Assembly: GCA_015654725.1 (NCBI GenBank)
Contig: JAATGI010000375.1
Span: 1 to 11,208 of the forward strand
Source of the DNA: Rhodospirillales bacterium
GTDB taxonomy: Bacteria > Pseudomonadota > Alphaproteobacteria > ATCC43930 > CGMCC-115725
Direction: 5' to 3'
Length of the DNA: 11,208 nucleotides
Within the stretch, counting starts at the first letter, position 1, and each line of letters begins with the position of its first letter. Of this stretch, positions 7,225 to 11,208 are shown in pieces. Made by a program: the position numbers and the translations under genes. The notes under the pieces were generated by a model. That model saw only the letters and a list, made by a program, of their open reading frames with translations, made no database searches and was not told where the DNA came from.

Positions 7225-9168
7225 TCACGGGCTGGCGCCGGTATCGAAGGCGACGCGCATGCCGGCGAAAATCCCAAGTCCGGGCCGAAGAAAGCCGGTG
7301 ACCTCCTGGTAGTGCTGGTCGAGCAGGTTTTCGCCCCGTGCGAACAGGCTCACCGTATCGGTCAACTTATAGCTCGCATCGAGATTGACCAGCGTATAGG
7401 GCCGCGCCTCGATGTCGGCCGTGCCGGCGTAATTAATGTCGAGCCGCGTGCCGACATAGATCACGCTCGCCGCCAGCGTCAATTTCTCCAAAGGACGCCA
7501 AGTCGCGGTCAGGCTTGCCTTGTTGCGCGGCCGGCGAAGCAGTTCTTGGCCGGTCTGGTCGTCCCGCGCGATGGTGTAGGTGTAATCGGCGCGCAGATCG
7601 AGTTGCGGCGTCACCGCGAAAGAGGCGAAGGTCTCGGCGCCTTCGGTGGTGGCGTGGCCGATATTGACCAGCATCGTGAAGGTGTCGTTGTAGTCGATCA
7701 GATTCCGGATATCGTTGTGGAAATAGGTGGCGCCGAAGCGAAAACGATTGTTCGCCACCGGCTGTTCGAAACCGACATCGTAGCCGAGACTGGTCTCCGG
7801 CTTGAGAGCGGGATTGGCGAAGAAATCGAACAGCGGATAGCTAACATAGAGCTGGTTCAGGGTTGGCGCCTTGAAGCAGTTGCCGGCGCTCGCCTTGAGT
7901 TGCGTGCCGATGGCGTCGATCGTGTAGGTCGGGGCCACATGCCAGGTCACCGCCGAGCCGAAGGCGTCGTCATGGTCGTAGCGCAGGCTCGCGGCACCAT
8001 AGAGCCGGTCGAAGATCTTGCCTTGCCATTCGATCAAACCGGCCTGATCGCCATTTTGCGCGGTGATCGGGCTGGCGACGATCTGATCCGCCTCCGCTTC
8101 GGCGCCGAACAGCAAGGTTTCCTCCGGCGCGACCGTGTATTTGCCCTGCCAATCGCCCTTGATGCGATGGCCGATATCGCTGCTGACGCCCGACTCGTCC
8201 AGCTCGGGTAAGGCGGCCCCGTCGACTTGTCGCGTCTGATCGTCGGTGTAGGCGAGACCGAACCGATTCTCGAAGGCGCCGCCGAGCAGGGTCCAACGCG
8301 CCTCGCCGCGGGTATAGAGCTGGTCGTCGGTCTGGCTGCTTTGCTCGGGCGCCGGGACGGTGAAGTCGAGATCGTCGGGGCCGGTGAACAGCAAATTCGA
8401 ATGGGTGTAGCGCGCCACCAGATCGACGCCGAACTGATCCGAGAAATCGGCGCCGAGCCGAGTCGAGACCGTGACATTATCGTAGAGATCATCGTTGCGG
8501 GGCTGGCCCGGCGGCAGCAGATCGAGCGGCGTCACCGGCGTGTCGGTCGCGCGGAAATGCTCGACATTGAAGGAATAGTGGAAGCGGTCGGCCGAGCCGC
8601 TGACGCCGGCGTTCTGATTGAAGGTGCCGAACGAGCCGCCTTCGAGCGAGCCGGTCAAGCTCGTGGGGCCCTGGCCGTGCTTGGTCTCGATCAGGATCAC
8701 GCCGCCGATCGCATCGGAGCCGTAAAGCCCGCTTTGCGGCCCGCGCAGAATCTCGATCCGCGCCACGTCGGCGAGCAGGAGCTGGCTGAAATCGAAGGCG
8801 CCGTTCGGGGTCGAGGGATCGGAGACATCGATGCCGTCGACGATCACCTTGGTGTGGTTGGCGTTGGCGCCCCAGATGAAGACCGCGGCCGCGGACCCAG
8901 GTCCGCCATTTTGCTCGACCTGCACCCCGGGCACGGCGCGCAGCGCATCGGGGAGCGTGCGCCACTGATTGCGCTCGATATCGTCGGCGGTGATGACCGT
9001 GACCGAGCTGCCGATTTGCTCGGGCGGGGTGGCGATCTGGGTGGCGCTGACGATCATCGGCGGCAGCGCGAATTCGGCCTCGTCGGCCCGGGCGGCGGGA
9101 GCGGAAATCGAGGCGCAGAGAAGCACGGCAAGGCCGGCGGCGGCGGCGCGGATTTGGGAACGAGACAT
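7225..9168 (-). CDS. btuB: TonB-dependent outer-membrane cobalamin receptor
   Basis: A 647-residue TonB-dependent receptor, most likely BtuB, which imports cobalamin across the outer membrane using TonB–ExbBD energy. A signal peptide occupies about residues 1–28, ending APAARA before DEAEF. A TonB-box-like PMIVSAT follows at 37–43. The plug domain spans about 50–165, with TLPDALRAVPGV (71–82), IVDGIDVSD and the diagnostic IEILRGPQSGLYGSDAIGGV (138–157). The rest is a 22-strand-type barrel ending near GMRVAF, plus a short DTGASP tail. ATG 9168 is preferred over an in-frame GTG at 9195 because it gives a clean signal peptide and has GAGG eight bases upstream. Substrate assignment rests mainly on the cobalamin riboswitch in the leader (9299–9478); the receptor family alone also covers siderophores. 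Confidence 0.92.
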   Translation of the reverse strand: MSRSQIRAAAAGLAVLLCASISAPAARADEAEFALPPMIVSATQIATPPEQIGSSVTVITADDIERNQWRTLPDALRAVPGVQVEQNGGPGSAAAVFIWGANANHTKVIVDGIDVSDPSTPNGAFDFSQLLLADVARIEILRGPQSGLYGSDAIGGVILIETKHGQGPTSLTGSLEGGSFGTFNQNAGVSGSADRFHYSFNVEHFRATDTPVTPLDLLPPGQPRNDDLYDNVTVSTRLGADFSDQFGVDLVARYTHSNLLFTGPDDLDFTVPAPEQSSQTDDQLYTRGEARWTLLGGAFENRFGLAYTDDQTRQVDGAALPELDESGVSSDIGHRIKGDWQGKYTVAPEETLLFGAEAEADQIVASPITAQNGDQAGLIEWQGKIFDRLYGAASLRYDHDDAFGSAVTWHVAPTYTIDAIGTQLKASAGNCFKAPTLNQLYVSYPLFDFFANPALKPETSLGYDVGFEQPVANNRFRFGATYFHNDIRNLIDYNDTFTMLVNIGHATTEGAETFASFAVTPQLDLRADYTYTIARDDQTGQELLRRPRNKASLTATWRPLEKLTLAASVIYVGTRLDINYAGTADIEARPYTLVNLDASYKLTDTVSLFARGENLLDQHYQEVTGFLRPGLGIFAGMRVAFDTGASP

Positions 9169-9178
9169 GGCAAGACCT

Positions 9179-9204
9179 CGCGGCGAACGTGACACGTCAC
9201 CGCG
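9179..9204 (-). promoter_or_regulatory. Hairpin abutting the btuB ribosome-binding site
   Basis: In the btuB leader, between riboswitch and start codon, CGCGG (9204–9200 on the − strand reading) pairs with CCGCG (9183–9179). An inner ACGT/ACGT stem closes a three-base loop. The 3' arm touches the GAGG ribosome-binding site (9179–9176) of btuB. This placement suits a translation-controlling expression platform, but pairing with the riboswitch was not shown; it is an inference from position. Confidence 0.4.
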
Positions 9205-9298
9205 AACCGAAGCCGTCTACTCCCGATGCACGAAACCCCGGGCGCGACAAACCTCCCGCCGACTCACCCCGTCCGACGTGCTCGCGCGTGACCACGCA

Positions 9299-9478
9299 AC
9301 GGTGGCAGGTCTCCTGGCTCGCGGGTCTCGGCTCGCTTCCCGCCTTCCCGGAGCAACCGGCTCCAGTGGCTTAACGTGGGTCGCGCGCTCGCCGCTTACA
9401 GTTGCGGGGGCAGCCGCGGCATCGCGGCCTTTCGGCCGCCCACCGCGTTCCCTTTTGATCCCCTGAGGGAACCACCGT
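9299..9478 (-). promoter_or_regulatory. Cobalamin (B12) riboswitch upstream of btuB
   Basis: A 180-base leader RNA with the conserved elements of the cobalamin riboswitch class, read on the − strand. The P1 stem is a perfect 7 bp (ACGGTGG at 9478–9472 with CCACCGT at 9305–9299). A 6-bp hairpin with a GAAA tetraloop lies at 9439–9424. The invariant core CCCCGCAACTGTAAGCGG is near 9409–9392, then GCCACTG at 9370–9364, GGGAAGGCGGG-type sequence around 9350–9338, and the B12 box AGCCAGGAGACCTGCC at 9319–9304. Cobalamin binding normally represses downstream uptake genes. It lies 130 bases before the btuB ATG, with no obvious terminator hairpin plus T-run between, which favours control at translation initiation. 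The ligand subtype (adenosyl versus aquo/methyl) was not determined. Confidence 0.96.
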
Positions 9479-9483
9479 CGGAA

Positions 9484-9512
9484 AGGCTAGGTGGAATCCC
9501 GAACGCCGTCAA
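9484..9512 (-). promoter_or_regulatory. Promoter of the riboswitch–btuB transcript
   Basis: On the − strand TTGACG (9512–9507), a 17-base spacer and TAGCCT (9489–9484) form a plausible sigma-70 promoter. Transcription would start about 6–7 bases on, at roughly 9478–9477, where the P1 stem of the riboswitch begins. The coincidence of predicted start and riboswitch edge, found independently, supports both calls. The −35 is strong, the −10 moderate. Confidence 0.6.
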
Positions 9513-9605
9513 TCGCCACCCGAGCTCAAACCCTCTTTCATGCTGCTTGAGCACTGCACGGGGAGCAGGGCAAAAGAAAAATAGCGCATGGAAGTGGCCC
9601 TAGGA

Positions 9606-10415
9606 TTAGGCGTTTTGCTTCGTAATCACTTCTTCCTGTGGCGCCGGCTCCTGGCCCGCCCGGTCTTTTGCCTTTTCACGTGCGCTCGCCCGTAGGTATT
9701 TTAGCATATCGGCAATCGCTTTCTTGCCGTCATCGCTTTCCAGAATGTCGCGTTTTATAATTTCATTCTGGAAAATTGTACGAAGCTCATCTTCCTCAAT
9801 CTTGAGCTTAGGAGCCATTTTTTTGATCTCTCGGCGGATGAGGGACAAAACCGGCTCGCTCAGAAGGGCCGCAGTTAGCGAATATTTGCTGACGGCCTGC
9901 TGTTCGGCAAAAAATTCTGTGATGCTGCTCGCGGTAAAATATTCCCGCGATAGATTTCCGAAACATTCGATTATCCGGTCATCTTTGTAGCTCGAAGTTA
10001 GAAGGTCAATTTCAAAAACAAGTGTTTCGTCGATGGGCTGGCGGAAGTGGACTCTATACAGCCGCCAAATACGGCCATTGGTCAGGACGATCCATTCGAC
10101 ACCCACGTTCGATCCATAATCAACGGCCTGTCGGATGTGCCCTTGCTTGAGGTCAACACCAATGGCTTTGGCTTCGATCAAGAATCTGATCTCCGTTCCG
10201 ACCTTAACGGCCAGATCGACCCGCGCCCCACGGATCGGAAATTCCGTCGTGATTTCCTCGTATTTTTTGTAGCCAAAGACATCCGCGAGCATGTCGGTAA
10301 CGATCACTACGGTGTCGGATTCATTGATGTCCCGCGCCTTGGCGGCTGTAAGCACAGTTTGGTAACGCTTGAGTTGTGCCGCGATCCGATCGGACACTTT
10401 TTTGCTGACAGCCAT
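9606..10415 (-). CDS. Stand-alone nuclease-like protein, type I restriction R-subunit N-terminal domain type
   Basis: A 269-residue protein whose first half resembles the N-terminal nuclease domain of type I restriction HsdR subunits. Visible PD-(D/E)XK features are RVD (Asp67), FLIEAK (Glu81, Lys83) and a QAVDYG motif (Gln96, Tyr100) of the QxxxY kind. EWIVLTNGRIWRLYRV at 107–122 is typical of this group. Residues about 160–269 are helical and charged with no recognised domain, and the tail is Glu/Lys/Gln-rich. There is no SF2 helicase and no hsdM or hsdS nearby, so it is not a type I system as it stands. Similar stand-alone proteins are widespread and of unproven function. ATG 10415 has a GGGAGG site just upstream. 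Base composition is visibly more AT-rich than the neighbours, suggesting horizontal transfer. No clear promoter was found. Confidence 0.8.
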   Translation of the reverse strand: MAVSKKVSDRIAAQLKRYQTVLTAAKARDINESDTVVIVTDMLADVFGYKKYEEITTEFPIRGARVDLAVKVGTEIRFLIEAKAIGVDLKQGHIRQAVDYGSNVGVEWIVLTNGRIWRLYRVHFRQPIDETLVFEIDLLTSSYKDDRIIECFGNLSREYFTASSITEFFAEQQAVSKYSLTAALLSEPVLSLIRREIKKMAPKLKIEEDELRTIFQNEIIKRDILESDDGKKAIADMLKYLRASAREKAKDRAGQEPAPQEEVITKQNA

Positions 10416-10553
10416 ATTTCCCTCCCGTCGATCTAGTTTAAGGAAGGCCGGCCAAGAGCGCTTCCCCCTGACTGCGGGAATTCCCCCGAGGACAGGCTTT
10501 CACCGCCCGATAAGGCAGGGCTGGAACAGGGCGAACATTAGACGTATTCGCGC

Positions 10554-11208
10554 TTACTTCTCTCCGTTGCCGTCCTTGTCGCCTTTGTCCCCGCGGGAGC
10601 GGTTGATCGCGGCGCCGAGAATGTCGCCGAGGCTGGCGCCGGAATCGGACGAGCCATATTCCGCCATCGCGCGTTTGTCCTCGTCGACCTCGCGCGACTT
10701 GATCGACAGCGTCACCTTGCGCGACGCCTTGTCGATGGCGGTGATCTTGGCGTCGATCTTTTCGCCGACGGCGAAGCGGTCGGGCCGTTGTTCGGCGCGG
10801 TCGCGCGACAATTCCGACTTGCGGATGAAGCCGGTCATGCCGTCGGCGACCGATACTTCGAGGCCGCCGTCGGTCGTCGCCGTCACCACGCAGGTGACGA
10901 CCTCGCCCTTCTTGATGGCGGCGAGGCCGGCCTCGAACGGATCGGAGACCAGCTGCTTGATGCCGAGCGAAATGCGCTCCTTCTCGACATCGACATCGAG
11001 CACGCGCACCTTGACTGTGTCGCCCTTCTTGTAATCCTTGATCGCCTCCTCGCCCGGCTTGTTCCAGTCGAGGTCGGAGAGATGCACCATGCCGTCGATC
11101 TCGCCGGGCAGGCCGACGAAGAGGCCGAACTCGGTGATGTTCTTGATCTCGCCCTCGATCTCGCTGCCCTGCGGCTGCTTCTCGACGAAGGACTCCCACG
11201 GATTCTCG
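10554..11208 (-). CDS. rpsA: 30S ribosomal protein S1, C-terminal part (partial, 5' end outside window)
   Basis: The last 217 residues of ribosomal protein S1, which binds mRNA and helps it onto the 30S subunit. The frame is open to the right edge, so the gene begins outside the window. It enters at the ENPWESF motif typical of S1. An S1 RNA-binding repeat follows (EIEGEIKNITEFGLFVGL, then IDGMVHLSDLDW), a linker with ERISLGIKQL, and then the final repeat (VTCVVTATTDGGLEVSV, GFIRKSELSRDR). By comparison with E. coli S1 these correspond to repeats 5 and 6. The C-terminus is short, with a polar Gly/Asp/Lys-rich end. In many proteobacteria ihfB is the next gene; here an accessory block intervenes. 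No Rho-independent terminator was recognised in the 138 bases that follow. Confidence 0.97.
   Translation of the reverse strand, partial: ENPWESFVEKQPQGSEIEGEIKNITEFGLFVGLPGEIDGMVHLSDLDWNKPGEEAIKDYKKGDTVKVRVLDVDVEKERISLGIKQLVSDPFEAGLAAIKKGEVVTCVVTATTDGGLEVSVADGMTGFIRKSELSRDRAEQRPDRFAVGEKIDAKITAIDKASRKVTLSIKSREVDEDKRAMAEYGSSDSGASLGDILGAAINRSRGDKGDKDGNGEK

Noticed and set aside
7085..7228. N-terminal extension of the membrane protein from a GTG at 7228 that would overlap the btuB stop as GTGA
   Set aside because: The overlap looks like the other coupled junctions, but the extra 48 residues are Arg/Pro-rich and unlike a protein N-terminus. The ATG at 7084 has a strong GAGGAG site.
8227..9192. 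321-codon + strand frame opposite btuB, and a similar 299-codon frame at 7312–8211
   Set aside because: Both are shadows of the btuB coding sequence, with low-complexity translations and no ribosome-binding site.
9524..9552. Inverted repeat GCTCAA…TTGAGC upstream of the btuB promoter as a terminator for the nuclease gene
   Set aside because: Only 6 bp with a 17-base loop and no T-run after it on the − strand; likely chance.
9606..10415. A complete type I restriction-modification system
   Set aside because: Only the R-subunit N-terminal-like domain is present; there is no helicase motor, and hsdM and hsdS are absent from the flanks.
10467..10496. Imperfect inverted repeat around the palindrome GGGAATTCCC downstream of rpsA, considered as terminator or operator
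   Set aside because: Stem interrupted by mismatched internal loops and no T-run on the − strand side; no regulator nearby to support an operator.

Overview
The window is GC-rich, gene-dense bacterial chromosome. Its gene order (addA–trxA converging on a trpF–trpB–trpA–accD–folC run, with ihfB and rpsA further upstream) is typical of Alphaproteobacteria. No genus can be assigned from the sequence alone. No rRNA, tRNA, CRISPR array, transposase or integrase was seen.

Layout. Positions 1–946 (+ strand) hold the C-terminal end of the AddA recombination nuclease and then thioredoxin trxA, which has its own good ribosome-binding site and a possible promoter. From 983 to 6457 (− strand) there is a compressed housekeeping operon, read ihfB → lapA → trpF → trpB → trpA → accD → folC. 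Every junction is a 4-base ATGA or GTGA stop/start overlap except trpF/trpB, which has an 11-base gap. It combines a nucleoid protein, an envelope protein, the last tryptophan-synthesis steps, the carboxyltransferase of fatty-acid synthesis and folate polyglutamylation. From 10554 to the right edge (− strand) is the C-terminal third of ribosomal protein S1 (rpsA).

Between rpsA and ihfB, which are neighbours in many proteobacteria, lie about 4.1 kb of accessory genes, all on the − strand. (a) 9606–10415 encodes a stand-alone nuclease-like protein resembling the N-terminal domain of type I restriction R subunits; it is visibly more AT-rich than its surroundings. (b) 9299–9478 is a well-conserved cobalamin (B12) riboswitch with a perfect 7-bp P1 stem and a textbook B12 box. 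A −35/−10 pair upstream places the transcription start at or next to the first base of P1. (c) 7225–9168 encodes a BtuB-type TonB-dependent outer-membrane receptor under that riboswitch. (d) 6512–7084 encodes a 190-residue polytopic inner-membrane protein that I cannot assign to a named family. It is the most interesting unknown here: a plausible inner-membrane partner for B12, cobinamide or cobalt uptake, possibly a BtuM-like solitary S-component, since no btuCDF genes are present in the window.

The B12 logic: when cobalamin is scarce the riboswitch would allow expression of the receptor and probably of the downstream membrane protein. When it is plentiful, expression would fall, possibly through a hairpin that abuts the btuB ribosome-binding site. 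A possible second promoter between btuB and the membrane-protein gene could give the latter some independent expression.
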